From assembly GCA_006226555.1 (NCBI GenBank), contig SBGS01000266.1, positions 1 to 26,701 on the forward strand: a stretch of DNA of 26,701 nucleotides. Reading direction: 5' to 3'. Source of the DNA: Bacteroidota bacterium. GTDB lineage: Bacteria > Bacteroidota > Bacteroidia > Flavobacteriales_D > Crocinitomicaceae. The notes below the pieces were generated by a model. The model was not told the DNA's origin. It searched no databases and saw only the letters and a program-made list of their open reading frames with translations. This document shows positions 14,842 to 22,752 of this stretch, piece after piece (position 1 is the stretch's first letter; every line of letters starts with the position of its first letter). Position numbers and translations under genes: made by a program.

Positions 14842-15261
14842 ATGGCAACGAACAGAACTTTTACAATGCTTAAGCCCGATGCAATTGAAAATGGTTACAT
14901 GGGTAAGATTATTGACATGATCATCCAGGCTGGATTCGAGATCAAGGCAATGAAATACACACGTTTAACTGAAGAACAAGCAAAAAAGTTTTATGAGGTT
15001 CACGCCGAAAGACCTTTTTATGGCGAACTGGTAGAATATATGACATCCGGTCCTATCGTTGCAGCGATTCTTGAGAAAGAAAATGCAGTGGCTGACTTCA
15101 GATCTTTGATCGGAGCAACAGATCCTGCTGAAGCAGCTGATGGCACTATCCGTAAGCTTTATGCAGAATCAAAAGGTAGAAATGCGGTTCACGGTTCAGA
15201 TTCAGACGAAAATGCCGAGATCGAAGGAAAATTCCATTTCAACGCTAACGAAATTTTCTAA
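14842..15261 (+). CDS. ndk: Nucleoside diphosphate kinase
   Basis: This 139-residue cytoplasmic enzyme transfers the terminal phosphate from ATP to other NDPs, balancing the nucleotide pools. The family landmarks are complete: FTMLKPDAI (7-15, Lys11), RPFYGELVEYMTSGP (57-71) and the active-site NAVHGSDS (114-121) with phospho-acceptor His117. The length is normal for bacterial Ndk. It has its own -7 box upstream and a strong terminator just after it, so it is a single-gene transcript. Confident call. Confidence 0.97.
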   Translation: MATNRTFTMLKPDAIENGYMGKIIDMIIQAGFEIKAMKYTRLTEEQAKKFYEVHAERPFYGELVEYMTSGPIVAAILEKENAVADFRSLIGATDPAEAADGTIRKLYAESKGRNAVHGSDSDENAEIEGKFHFNANEIF

Positions 15262-15282
15262 GGAAATTAAGCAGCATATTGT

Positions 15283-15314
15283 AAGGCTCTCAGTGTTTGA
15301 GAGCCTTTTTTTTT
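15283..15314 (+). terminator. Rho-independent terminator after ndk
   Basis: AAGGCTCTCA (15283-15292) and TGAGAGCCTT (15298-15307) form a perfect 10-bp stem with loop GTGTT, followed by a T-run through 15314. The pepT -33 element lies in its descending arm. Confidence 0.93.
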
Positions 15315-15325
15315 GACTAAATTTG
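15297..15325 (+). promoter_or_regulatory. pepT operon promoter TTG-N18-TAAATTTG, overlapping the ndk terminator
   Basis: TTG (15297-15299), 18 bases, then TAAATTTG (15318-15325) fits the Bacteroidota promoter consensus. The -33 part lies within the ndk terminator stem. The box ends 12 bases before the ATG at 15338. The TTG that opens the longer reading frame at 15323 is the end of this box and is not a start codon. Confidence 0.6.
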
Positions 15326-15337
15326 AAAGAAAAAACT

Positions 15338-16576
15338 ATGTACAAGCACTCCGTAGAAGAAAGATTCATCCGATACGCTAAGATAGATACGACCGCAGAC
15401 CCAAATTCAACAACCTTTCCTTCCAGTCTGATCCAAAAAGATCTCGGAAAAAAGCTAGTGGAAGAACTGAACGAATTAGGAGCAAGTGAAGTCGAGATGG
15501 ATGAATGGGGATATGTTTTTGCAACTATTCCTTCGAATTCCGGAGAAGATCTTCCAACGATCTGTTTTTGCGCTCACATGGACACCGCTCCCGATTGCAG
15601 CGGAACAAATGTCAAGCCGATAGTGCACAGAAATTATGATGGAAACCCTATTACACTTCCAGATGATACTACTCAGGTGATCACAACTGAGCAACATCCA
15701 TATTTAAAAGAAAAAATTGGTGATGATCTGATAACTGCCAGTGGGCTTACACTTTTGGGAGCAGATGACAAAGCCGGGATCGCCATTATTATGGATCTTG
15801 CCCAATATTTATTGGAGCATCCTGAGGTTAAAAGACCTAAAATTCGCATTCTATTCACTCCTGATGAGGAAGTTGGTCGTGGTGTAGATCATTTAGACAT
15901 GCAAAAATTAAATGCAGATTTCGGATACACGCTTGATGGTGGCACCTTAGGATCCCTTGAAGACGAAAGCTTTTCTGCTGATGCCGTAACAGTTATCATT
16001 GAAGGAAAAAGTGCTCATCCCGGTTATGCGAAAGGAAAAATGGTGAACGCACTCAAAGTTGCAGCAGAATTTGTATCGAAATTACCAAAAGACAGCTGGT
16101 CTCCTGAAACTACTGAAGGTCGAGAAGGTTTTGTTCATCCTATCTCGTTCACAGGGGGAATGGAAGAAGCACAGGTAAAATTTATCATTCGCGATCACCA
16201 AACGTCTAAACTAACGGAATATGAAGATCGTCTGAAAAACATTTTACACGATACACTTCAGGGATATCCGGCGTTAAAAACACAGTTCATTGTTACCGAG
16301 CAATACCGTAATATGAAGGAAATTCTGAATGACTACCCTTTTGTTACCGAATATGCACTTAATGCGATGAAAAAAGCGGGTATTGATCCAAAACCTGAAA
16401 TAATAAGAGGAGGTACTGATGGATCCAGACTCTCCTTCATGGGTATGCCTTGTCCAAATATATTCACTGGCGAAATGGCTATACATTCTCGTCACGAGTA
16501 CGTGAGTGTTCAGGACATGGAAAAAGCCGTTAAAACACTAATTGAATTGGTTCAAATCTGGGCTAAACATCAATAA
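15338..16576 (+). CDS. pepT: Peptidase T (tripeptide aminopeptidase, M20B)
   Basis: This 412-residue cytoplasmic two-zinc aminopeptidase releases the N-terminal residue from tripeptides. M20 metal and catalytic motifs are clear: CAHMDTAPD (His80, Asp82), GADDKAGIA (bridging Asp143), TPDEEVGRG (Glu177 and Glu178), TLDGG (Asp200) and the C-terminal HSRHE (His386). The ATG at 15338 is chosen because the longer frame begins at a TTG within the promoter box. It is the first gene of a chain in which holA starts on the last base of the pepT stop (TAATG), so expression is coupled. Confident call. Confidence 0.95.
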   Translation: MYKHSVEERFIRYAKIDTTADPNSTTFPSSLIQKDLGKKLVEELNELGASEVEMDEWGYVFATIPSNSGEDLPTICFCAHMDTAPDCSGTNVKPIVHRNYDGNPITLPDDTTQVITTEQHPYLKEKIGDDLITASGLTLLGADDKAGIAIIMDLAQYLLEHPEVKRPKIRILFTPDEEVGRGVDHLDMQKLNADFGYTLDGGTLGSLEDESFSADAVTVIIEGKSAHPGYAKGKMVNALKVAAEFVSKLPKDSWSPETTEGREGFVHPISFTGGMEEAQVKFIIRDHQTSKLTEYEDRLKNILHDTLQGYPALKTQFIVTEQYRNMKEILNDYPFVTEYALNAMKKAGIDPKPEIIRGGTDGSRLSFMGMPCPNIFTGEMAIHSRHEYVSVQDMEKAVKTLIELVQIWAKHQ

Positions 16577-17574
16577 TGGAACACAAGGCAATCATAGATC
16601 GCGTAGTCAAAGGCGAATTTGAACAGGTGTACCTACTTCACGGTGAGGAACCTTACTACATCGACTTGATCTGTGATGCGATTGTTGAAAATGCGCTGCG
16701 CGAAGAGGAACGAGATTTCAACCAAAGTATCTTATACGGAAGAGATGTAGATGCCGGCACTTTAATAGCTGAATTGAAAGCCTATCCCATGATGGCTGAA
16801 AGAAGGCTTGTCGTGCTGAAGGAAGCTCAGGACATGAAAGGGATCGAAGATCTGGAAGTGTATTTTGAGCAGCCCACCTCATCAACGGTATTTGTGATCT
16901 GCCATAAGTACAAAAACGTAGACAGCCGGAAAACGGTTTTCAAGAAAGCTGCACAGGTTGGAGTGGTTTTTAAATCTCAAAAGATCCAGGATTACAAGCT
17001 TGGAGATTGGATCATGACCAATGTCAGAGCATCCGGGTATGGAATAACGGAAAAAGCCGCTATGCTCCTCACAGAGTTTTTAGGCAATGACCTGGCTAAG
17101 ATCACGAATGAGCTGGACAAGCTTTATTTGCTAGTTGAGAAAGGAACGACCATCAATGACGTACACATTGAAGAAAATATTGGTATATCCAAGGATTATA
17201 ATTTCTTCGAGCTTTCGAACGCGATCGGTAGCCGAAATGTACACAAGGCCTTCACGATTGTAGACTATTTCGTCCACAACCCCAAAGCCGGGCCTTTGGT
17301 TCCTGTAATCAGTAACCTATATAAGCTCTTCAAAAATTTAATGATCATTCATTTCCTGGAAAACAAGAGCAAAGAATCTGTTGTAACGGCACTACGTGTT
17401 CATCCATTTGTTGCGGCTCAACTGATGGGAGCAGCTAAGATCTACCCACCCAAAAAGGTAGCAGCAAACGTCCATTTATTACACGAGTACGACCTGAAAT
17501 CAAAAGGTATCGGGAATAGTGGTTTTGAAGACGGAGAGCTAATGAAAGAACTTGTATATCGCTTAATGAACTGA
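16576..17574 (+). CDS. holA: DNA polymerase III subunit delta
   Basis: This 332-residue clamp-loader subunit opens the beta sliding clamp for replicative DNA polymerase. The delta pattern is present: an N-terminal degenerate nucleotide-binding region (VYLLHGEEPYYIDLI, 18-32), a short AAA+-like core with YPMMAERRLVVLKEA (70-84), a helical domain II with LTEFLGNDLAKITNELDKL (about 165-183), and a C-terminal collar domain. The length is normal. Start ATG overlaps the pepT stop by one base, and its TGA overlaps the rsmE start (TGATG). Placing an essential replication gene between a peptidase and a methyltransferase is a recurrent Bacteroidota-style arrangement, but I cannot verify how common. Good confidence. 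Confidence 0.9.
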   Translation: MEHKAIIDRVVKGEFEQVYLLHGEEPYYIDLICDAIVENALREEERDFNQSILYGRDVDAGTLIAELKAYPMMAERRLVVLKEAQDMKGIEDLEVYFEQPTSSTVFVICHKYKNVDSRKTVFKKAAQVGVVFKSQKIQDYKLGDWIMTNVRASGYGITEKAAMLLTEFLGNDLAKITNELDKLYLLVEKGTTINDVHIEENIGISKDYNFFELSNAIGSRNVHKAFTIVDYFVHNPKAGPLVPVISNLYKLFKNLMIIHFLENKSKESVVTALRVHPFVAAQLMGAAKIYPPKKVAANVHLLHEYDLKSKGIGNSGFEDGELMKELVYRLMN

Positions 17575-18272
17575 TGAGACACTTTTTCGCTCCTGAAATA
17601 TCTGCAGAAGAAAAAACTTATCGGATGAATTCCGACGAGTCCAAACACATTCTGAAGGTTTTGAGATTAAAAGAAGGAGATGTTGTTGGTTTACTTGATG
17701 GCAAAGGGTCCGTATTTCAGGCAAGAATTTCACTCGCATCACAAAAAGCTTGTGAGTTCGAGCTGTTAAACCATGAAGTTATACCTCAGGAGAATTACGA
17801 AATCCACATAGCGATCGCACCTACCAAACAAACAGAACGCATGGAATGGTTCGTTGAAAAGGCAACTGAATTGGGAGCGACACATATTACATTTGTTGAC
17901 ACCAAAAATGGAGAAAGAGCTCAGTACAAATACGATCGATTTGAGCGAAAGATGATCTCAGCTTTCAAACAATCAAAGCGTTATTATCTGCCGAAATTAT
18001 CTGAGAAAATAATTCCACTAAAGGATTTCTTTGAAGCTTATCCGAATGGTCTCATCGCTCATTGCTACGAAACTGAAAAACGTGACATACGTGATACATT
18101 CAAAACTCAAAATTGCCCTATTCTGATTGGACCCGAAGGAGATTTTACAACTGAGGAAGTGGAACTCTCAACTAAATACGGATACGAACCAATTTCTCTG
18201 GGAAATACGCGTTTAAGAACAGAAACTGCAGCGTTGTACGCCTGCTCAATTATGAAATTCCTATGCGAATAA
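17574..18272 (+). CDS. rsmE: 16S rRNA (uracil1498-N3)-methyltransferase
   Basis: This 232-residue SPOUT methyltransferase methylates U1498 of 16S rRNA in the 30S subunit. It has an N-terminal PUA-like RNA-binding part (SKHILKVLRLKEGD, 23-36), the conserved MEWFVEKATELG (90-101) and QSKR (133-136), then the trefoil-knot SAM site GPEGDF (186-191) and LGNTRLRTETAA (209-220). It starts on the last base of the holA stop, and its last 10 bases overlap the start of the DUF4159 gene. Confident call. Confidence 0.95.
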   Translation: MRHFFAPEISAEEKTYRMNSDESKHILKVLRLKEGDVVGLLDGKGSVFQARISLASQKACEFELLNHEVIPQENYEIHIAIAPTKQTERMEWFVEKATELGATHITFVDTKNGERAQYKYDRFERKMISAFKQSKRYYLPKLSEKIIPLKDFFEAYPNGLIAHCYETEKRDIRDTFKTQNCPILIGPEGDFTTEEVELSTKYGYEPISLGNTRLRTETAALYACSIMKFLCE

Positions 18273-18913
18273 GTGCGATACTAACTTTTCTGAATCTCTT
18301 CCTGTTTTTTGGATCCTATGGTCAATCCTATCAAATTGCTGTGCTGAAATATAATGGCGGAGGAGACTACTATGCCAATCCCACTTCCCTACCTAATTTG
18401 ATTCGCTTTTGTAACAAAGAACTGGGAATGAACATCTCAACCGATGTTCCTTATGTAGAAGCTGGAAGTCCGGATTTGATACAGTATCCGCTGATACATA
18501 TGACCGGTCATGGAAATGTTGTATTCTCGGCATCCGAGGCTGAAAACCTTCGGAAGTATATGCAAGGAGGAGGATTTTTGCATATTGACGACAATTATGG
18601 AATGGATGAGTTCATCCGAGTGGAATTAAAAAAAATATTCCCTAACAATGAGCTTGTTGAATTACCAATGGATCATCCCATATTCAAACAGGAATACACA
18701 TTCAATGGACTACCGAAAATCCATGAGCATGACGGAAAAAGACCGCAAGCATTCGCGATCATTCATAACGGAAGGATAGTTTGTCTGTACACTTATGAAA
18801 CCGATCTTGGTGATGGTTGGGAAGACCCTGAAGTCCACAATGACTCGTCAATCAAACACAACGAAGCCCTCAAGATGGGAGCAAACATTATCAGTTATGC
18901 TTTCTTGATGTGA
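18263..18913 (+). CDS. Secreted DUF4159 protein
   Basis: This 216-residue exported protein has a Sec signal peptide (residues 1-20, ending SYGQ). The mature part fits DUF4159, an uncharacterised Bacteroidota-rich family: YQIAVLKYNGGGDYYANPTS, then LIHMTGHGNVVFS (77-89), YMQGGGFLHIDDNYG (99-113) and DHPIFK. The pattern of a Gly-rich turn after a strand and the HGNV segment recalls a glutamine-amidotransferase-like fold, without an obvious catalytic Cys. Its ATG lies inside the rsmE end (10-base overlap), making it the fourth gene of the pepT chain. Its TGA abuts the stop of the small convergent gene at 18914. The family call is good; the function is unknown. Confidence 0.82.
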   Translation: MRISAILTFLNLFLFFGSYGQSYQIAVLKYNGGGDYYANPTSLPNLIRFCNKELGMNISTDVPYVEAGSPDLIQYPLIHMTGHGNVVFSASEAENLRKYMQGGGFLHIDDNYGMDEFIRVELKKIFPNNELVELPMDHPIFKQEYTFNGLPKIHEHDGKRPQAFAIIHNGRIVCLYTYETDLGDGWEDPEVHNDSSIKHNEALKMGANIISYAFLM

Positions 18914-19081
18914 TCAAGAACCGCATCCAACACAGTCGAAGTGACTATCCTGTGGTTTAACACCATTCAATTTCATTTGAAGATTATGGATCTTGTCCTT
19001 GATATCCATATCTGCAAACATATCTCCTGTTAATTCAGTTTCCAGCTGAGCTATCTCTCTTTCTAATTCTTCTGTTGTCAT
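18914..19081 (-). CDS. Small conserved protein with C-terminal CVGCGS motif
   Basis: This reading frame of 55 residues is easily missed because it is so short. It starts at ATG 19081 and ends at TGA 18914-18916. The protein is an acidic coiled-coil-like helix (MTTEELEREIAQLETELTGD), a short DMDIKDKIHNLQMKLNGVKP segment, and the tail DSHFDCVGCGS. The codon use and composition are protein-like, with an in-frame stop closely upstream. I recall similar tiny Bacteroidota proteins ending in CxGCGS, but cannot name a family; the Cys pair could bind a metal or cofactor or be redox-active. A GAAAGGA sequence lies about 15 bases before the ATG. Its stop abuts that of the DUF4159 gene (TGATCA). Confidence 0.72.
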   Translation of the reverse strand: MTTEELEREIAQLETELTGDMFADMDIKDKIHNLQMKLNGVKPQDSHFDCVGCGS

Positions 19082-19204
19082 ATTTTTTCGATTGTATCCT
19101 TTCGAAAATAATCAACAAACCTCCTTAATGGATAAATAGTTTCCATTGATTATTCACATGCCGACTTTTAAAACTGCCCAATGCAACTAATTCCCTCAAT
19201 TTTG

Positions 19205-19212
19205 TATCTTTA
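19205..19212 (+). promoter_or_regulatory. Likely -7 box TATCTTTA of the kelch operon, in the 179-base gap before it
   Basis: TATCTTTA differs from TAnnTTTG only in the last base and leaves a leader of about 40 bases before the ATG at 19261. No TTG lies 19 bases upstream. The rest of the gap (19082-19260) holds the upstream region of the small minus-strand gene and, at 19240-19253, an imperfect CCGG...CGG palindrome; nothing else is evident. Confidence 0.35.
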
Positions 19213-19260
19213 TTAAGTTATTGTTAAGCGAGTGTTAACCGGTAATTATCGGATCCCTAT

Positions 19261-20403
19261 ATGAAAAAACTACTACTTTCTACTCTTTATATTGCCATTG
19301 GAGCGACATTTTCATACGGTCAATACTGTGAATCCGGGGGACCTTCCCAAACTATAGATTCTAATTTGGAATGGCTCACACTGAACGGAGCGACAGGCAG
19401 TATAAATTACACCGGATGTCCCGGAGTCACAGGCGTAGTGCATTACACGAGTCAGATGGCTTATTTGAATGCCGGATCTTCTTACACAGTAAACTTGCAG
19501 TTTGGAACTTGTGGAGGAAACTACTCTGGTGTTGGTGCTGTTTGGATCGATTTTAATCAAGATCAGTCCTTTGACGCATCAGAAGTTATTGGTACCTGGC
19601 AAGGCTTACCCCCAACCGCGGCAAGCGTTTTCAATTTTAATGTACCCGCGGGTAGTACAAATGGACAGACACGCATGCGTGTTATGCAGTACGAGGGAGG
19701 ATCGCTTCCACTTAATCCATGTGCATCCTTTGTTTGGGGATCTGTAACTGATTTCGATATCTATATTCAAAATGGTGTAGATTGCTCGAGTTATATTGGT
19801 GATAACATGAATGATCCAAGAGAAGTAACTAGTCTTCCTTTCACAGAAAATTATTCATCAGCGTTCTGTTACACAAATCAAAATACAGTTTATCCGTCGC
19901 CGGATGTTTTTTACCTCGTGCATATTCCTGCTGGTGTATCATCCATTAAAGCTTCTCTTTGCGGATCTACTTTTGATACATTTCTTACTGCACTCAACCC
20001 TGATGGTACTGTAATTACGATCAATGATGATAGCCCGACTTGCGGAACACAATCTGAAATTGAAATATCTACTATTGGGATAGACTCCGTATTTCTGGTG
20101 GTTGAAGGATGGGGTACCGCATCCGGCGATTACACTTTGTCGATCAATGAAGGAACATTAGGATTCGATGACATCCAAACCATAGATGCAAAAGTATTTC
20201 CAAATCCGGCAACAAATGTGATCTCCATTGAATCTGGAGAGTACACGCATTATAAGATTTCTGACCTTAAGGGTAGTGCTATTCTTGAAGGAGACTTCAA
20301 TGATAATATTACTGTAGACATATCGGAGCTTTCAAATGGCACATACATCATCAATGTGTCAACTGAAAACGGTTCTGAGATTCTGAAGTTCGTTAAAAGA
20401 TGA
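19261..20403 (+). CDS. Secreted GEVED / PPC-like protein with T9SS type A sorting domain
   Basis: This 380-residue cell-surface or secreted protein has a Sec signal peptide (1-20, ending SYGQ) and then three parts. Residues about 75-172 resemble a GEVED domain: GVGAVWIDFNQDQSFDASEV, then RMRVMQYEGG, closing with GSVTDFDIYI where GEVEDY is usual. Residues about 174-298 resemble a bacterial pre-peptidase C-terminal (PPC) beta-sandwich, with DVFYLVHIPAGV, FDTFLTALNPDG and SGDYTLSI. Residues about 305-380 are a T9SS type A sorting domain (VFPNPATNVISIESG, then SNGTYIINV). No protease or catalytic domain is present, so it looks structural or adhesive. It is the first gene of a six-gene chain; the next starts within its stop (ATGA). 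Confidence 0.85.
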   Translation: MKKLLLSTLYIAIGATFSYGQYCESGGPSQTIDSNLEWLTLNGATGSINYTGCPGVTGVVHYTSQMAYLNAGSSYTVNLQFGTCGGNYSGVGAVWIDFNQDQSFDASEVIGTWQGLPPTAASVFNFNVPAGSTNGQTRMRVMQYEGGSLPLNPCASFVWGSVTDFDIYIQNGVDCSSYIGDNMNDPREVTSLPFTENYSSAFCYTNQNTVYPSPDVFYLVHIPAGVSSIKASLCGSTFDTFLTALNPDGTVITINDDSPTCGTQSEIEISTIGIDSVFLVVEGWGTASGDYTLSINEGTLGFDDIQTIDAKVFPNPATNVISIESGEYTHYKISDLKGSAILEGDFNDNITVDISELSNGTYIINVSTENGSEILKFVKR

Positions 20404-21617
20404 GATTTCTGAACTACATATTGATATTATTGCTATCCGGATCAGCTTGGTCAGCGGGTTGGGTGCAAAAAGCTGACTTTGGAGGTGTAGCGAGGCACAG
20501 GACTACAATGATCACTATTGACAATAAGATCTACACAGGATTAGGCCATTACAATGGGGCCGGTCCAAACATTTTATTTGATGACTGGTGGGAATATGAT
20601 CCTGCGACCAATGCATGGACGCAAAAGGCAGACTATGCGGGAGGGATCTGTTATCATGCGGTTGGTTTTAGTCACAATGGTATTGGATACGTAGGCACTG
20701 GTAGAATATCCCCATCGGGAAACACATTGGTCTCTACCTTCTTTAAATACGACCCATCAACCAATAATTGGACACAGACAAACAGTTTACCAGGAATAGG
20801 AAGAAGAGGTGCCGTGGCATTTAAGATCGGTAATTACGCCTATGTGGGAACAGGTGAATCAACTTCCGGTTCGTTATCGGACTTTTATAGATTAGACCTT
20901 ACGAACGACACATGGACTCCAATAGGAAACTTTCCAGGTGGGGCAAGAAACTCCTCAGTAGCTTTTGATCACGACGGTTACGGATATGTTGGGACTGGTA
21001 ATACGAATTTTGGATCGTCCAATGATTTCTGGAGATATAATCCAGGATCAAATAACTGGACTCAACTGGCAGATGTCGGTCCAACCAATAGACAAGAAGC
21101 AACCGGGTTTGTAGTGAATAACAAAGGTTATATCGGTACCGGAGATGATTTTAGTTCCGGGAATAACTTTAGTGATTTCTGGGAATATGACTTTTCTACC
21201 GATACATGGATACAAATTGAAGACTTTCAAGGAACGGCAAGAAGATATCTTTCTGCAACTACTTTAAATAATGTTGCATACGCAGGTTTAGGAACAAACG
21301 GAACCAACTTTAAAGACTTCTGGGTTTTTGACCCGGTACTTTCAGTGATAGAAAAATCTTTAGAAGATTTTGAAATACTGGTATACCCTAATCCTGCCGC
21401 ATCCTATTGTTCTATTCAGATTCCGGAAGAAATATTACATCATCCTGTGCAACTGCAGATAAGAGATCTAAATGGAACGGTAGTTTACACCGAACAGCTC
21501 TATTCTAAAGATCAGCAGTTCAATTTGATGGATCTGGTAAACGGAATTTATTTCATTGAAATCACATACAATGATTCAATTCTCAAAACTTCAAAATTTG
21601 TTAAGCTAAATGCGTAG
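20400..21617 (+). CDS. Six-bladed kelch propeller protein, T9SS-sorted (copy 1)
   Basis: This 405-residue exported protein has a signal peptide (1-19), then six kelch blades filling residues about 20-325. Blades begin WVQKADF, WTQKADY, WTQTNSL, WTPIGNF, WTQLADV and WIQIEDF, and each carries a [GA]YVGTG-like strand and a (D)FW-x-(Y/F)DP turn. A type A sorting domain follows (ILVYPNPAASYCSIQIPEE, closing with LVNGIYFIEI), so export through T9SS is expected. Kelch propellers of this size include galactose-oxidase relatives and the sialic-acid epimerase NanM; I see no copper-ligand pattern and do not assign an activity. Start ATG overlaps the previous stop (ATGA); its stop overlaps the next start by 8 bases. 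Confidence 0.85.
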   Translation: MRFLNYILILLLSGSAWSAGWVQKADFGGVARHRTTMITIDNKIYTGLGHYNGAGPNILFDDWWEYDPATNAWTQKADYAGGICYHAVGFSHNGIGYVGTGRISPSGNTLVSTFFKYDPSTNNWTQTNSLPGIGRRGAVAFKIGNYAYVGTGESTSGSLSDFYRLDLTNDTWTPIGNFPGGARNSSVAFDHDGYGYVGTGNTNFGSSNDFWRYNPGSNNWTQLADVGPTNRQEATGFVVNNKGYIGTGDDFSSGNNFSDFWEYDFSTDTWIQIEDFQGTARRYLSATTLNNVAYAGLGTNGTNFKDFWVFDPVLSVIEKSLEDFEILVYPNPAASYCSIQIPEEILHHPVQLQIRDLNGTVVYTEQLYSKDQQFNLMDLVNGIYFIEITYNDSILKTSKFVKLNA

Positions 21618-22752
21618 TCTACTCGTCATATTCATTCTTCTCATATCTCATCATAGCTTTAGTGCCTGGATCCAAAGAGCAGATTTCGGTGCAGAGGGTC
21701 GCCATAGAGGTACAGGAATCCATATTGGGAACAAAGGTTATATCGGCCTAGGACACTACAACGGTGCAGGGCCGAATATTATCAAGAACGATTGGTGGGA
21801 ATATGATCCTGCAACCAACGCCTGGACACAAAAAGCAAATTATCCCGGAGGAAATGGAGGGCTAGGTGCATACGGCTGTTTAGCTTTTGGAATGGATAAA
21901 TTTGGTTTCGTTGGAGGTGGGCAGAACGCTAGCGGACCCGAGTTTTATCGTTTTGACCCTAGCACCAACACGTGGTCTCCTGCAGCTAGCCTGCCAACCA
22001 ATGCGATGAATACACAAGGCTTTGTGATTGACAATATCGGTTATTATGTTTCGGGAAGTACCGTTTACGCCTACAACTCAACTACAAATGCCTGGACAAT
22101 CAAAAATCCGGCACCATTCACAAATTCTGTTTGGAACTCCTCTTTTGTGATCGATAACAAAGGATACATCAAATCTGGTCTAAGTCTATACGAATACAAA
22201 CCTACAATTGATCAATGGGCAATGCGTGCATCATTCCCAGGACTTGCTACTGCAGGATCTGTAGGATTTAGCCAAAGAAACAAAGGATATATCGTTACAG
22301 GTTACGCATCATGGTTGTCTGAAGTAAATTCAGAAGTATGGGAATACGACCCGGCACATAACACGTGGGTTCAACTCGATGAATTCTATGGTACAAGCAG
22401 AAGATTTGCCGTTGGATTTGAAATCGGGGACAGATGCTATTTTGGGATAGGTACTAACGGAACGAACTTCAATGATTTTTGGGAATTCGATGCGATCGCA
22501 TCTACGGATGAACTTTCATCCCTTGAATACAAATTCGGTCCCAACCCAGTATCAGATTATATTGAATTCTTTGTAAATAATGATACTGGACTGTGGGTCG
22601 AAATTATTGATATGCAAGGAAATTCCGTAGTAAGGGAATTTGTTACGGATCAAATTCTTCAACTGAATAGAACGATGGTTCTTCCAGGGAATTACATCAT
22701 GATGATTACGAACGAAAATGAACGATCAATACAAAGGATCACATTGATATGA
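21610..22752 (+). CDS. Six-bladed kelch propeller protein, T9SS-like tail (copy 2)
   Basis: This 380-residue exported protein has a signal peptide (1-18) and six blades. The first (WIQRADFGAEGRHRGT, then GLGHYNGAGPNI) and last (GTNGTNFNDFWEFD) are very close to copy 1, whereas blades 3 and 4 are short and much diverged (about 40 residues, with GYYVSGSTVYAYN in place of GYVGTG). The C-terminal sorting domain is degenerate: YKFGPNPVSDYIEFF replaces the usual YPNP, and the tail NYIMMITNENERSIQRITLI remains compatible with a beta-sandwich. It may still be exported, but weakly. It starts inside the end of copy 1; its TGA overlaps the next ATG (ATGA). Confidence 0.83.
   Translation: MRSLLVIFILLISHHSFSAWIQRADFGAEGRHRGTGIHIGNKGYIGLGHYNGAGPNIIKNDWWEYDPATNAWTQKANYPGGNGGLGAYGCLAFGMDKFGFVGGGQNASGPEFYRFDPSTNTWSPAASLPTNAMNTQGFVIDNIGYYVSGSTVYAYNSTTNAWTIKNPAPFTNSVWNSSFVIDNKGYIKSGLSLYEYKPTIDQWAMRASFPGLATAGSVGFSQRNKGYIVTGYASWLSEVNSEVWEYDPAHNTWVQLDEFYGTSRRFAVGFEIGDRCYFGIGTNGTNFNDFWEFDAIASTDELSSLEYKFGPNPVSDYIEFFVNNDTGLWVEIIDMQGNSVVREFVTDQILQLNRTMVLPGNYIMMITNENERSIQRITLI

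Noticed and set aside
19240..19253. Near-palindrome CCGGTAATTATCGG as an operator for the kelch operon
   Set aside because: One arm pair is mismatched, and it lies in the leader rather than on the promoter; too weak to call.
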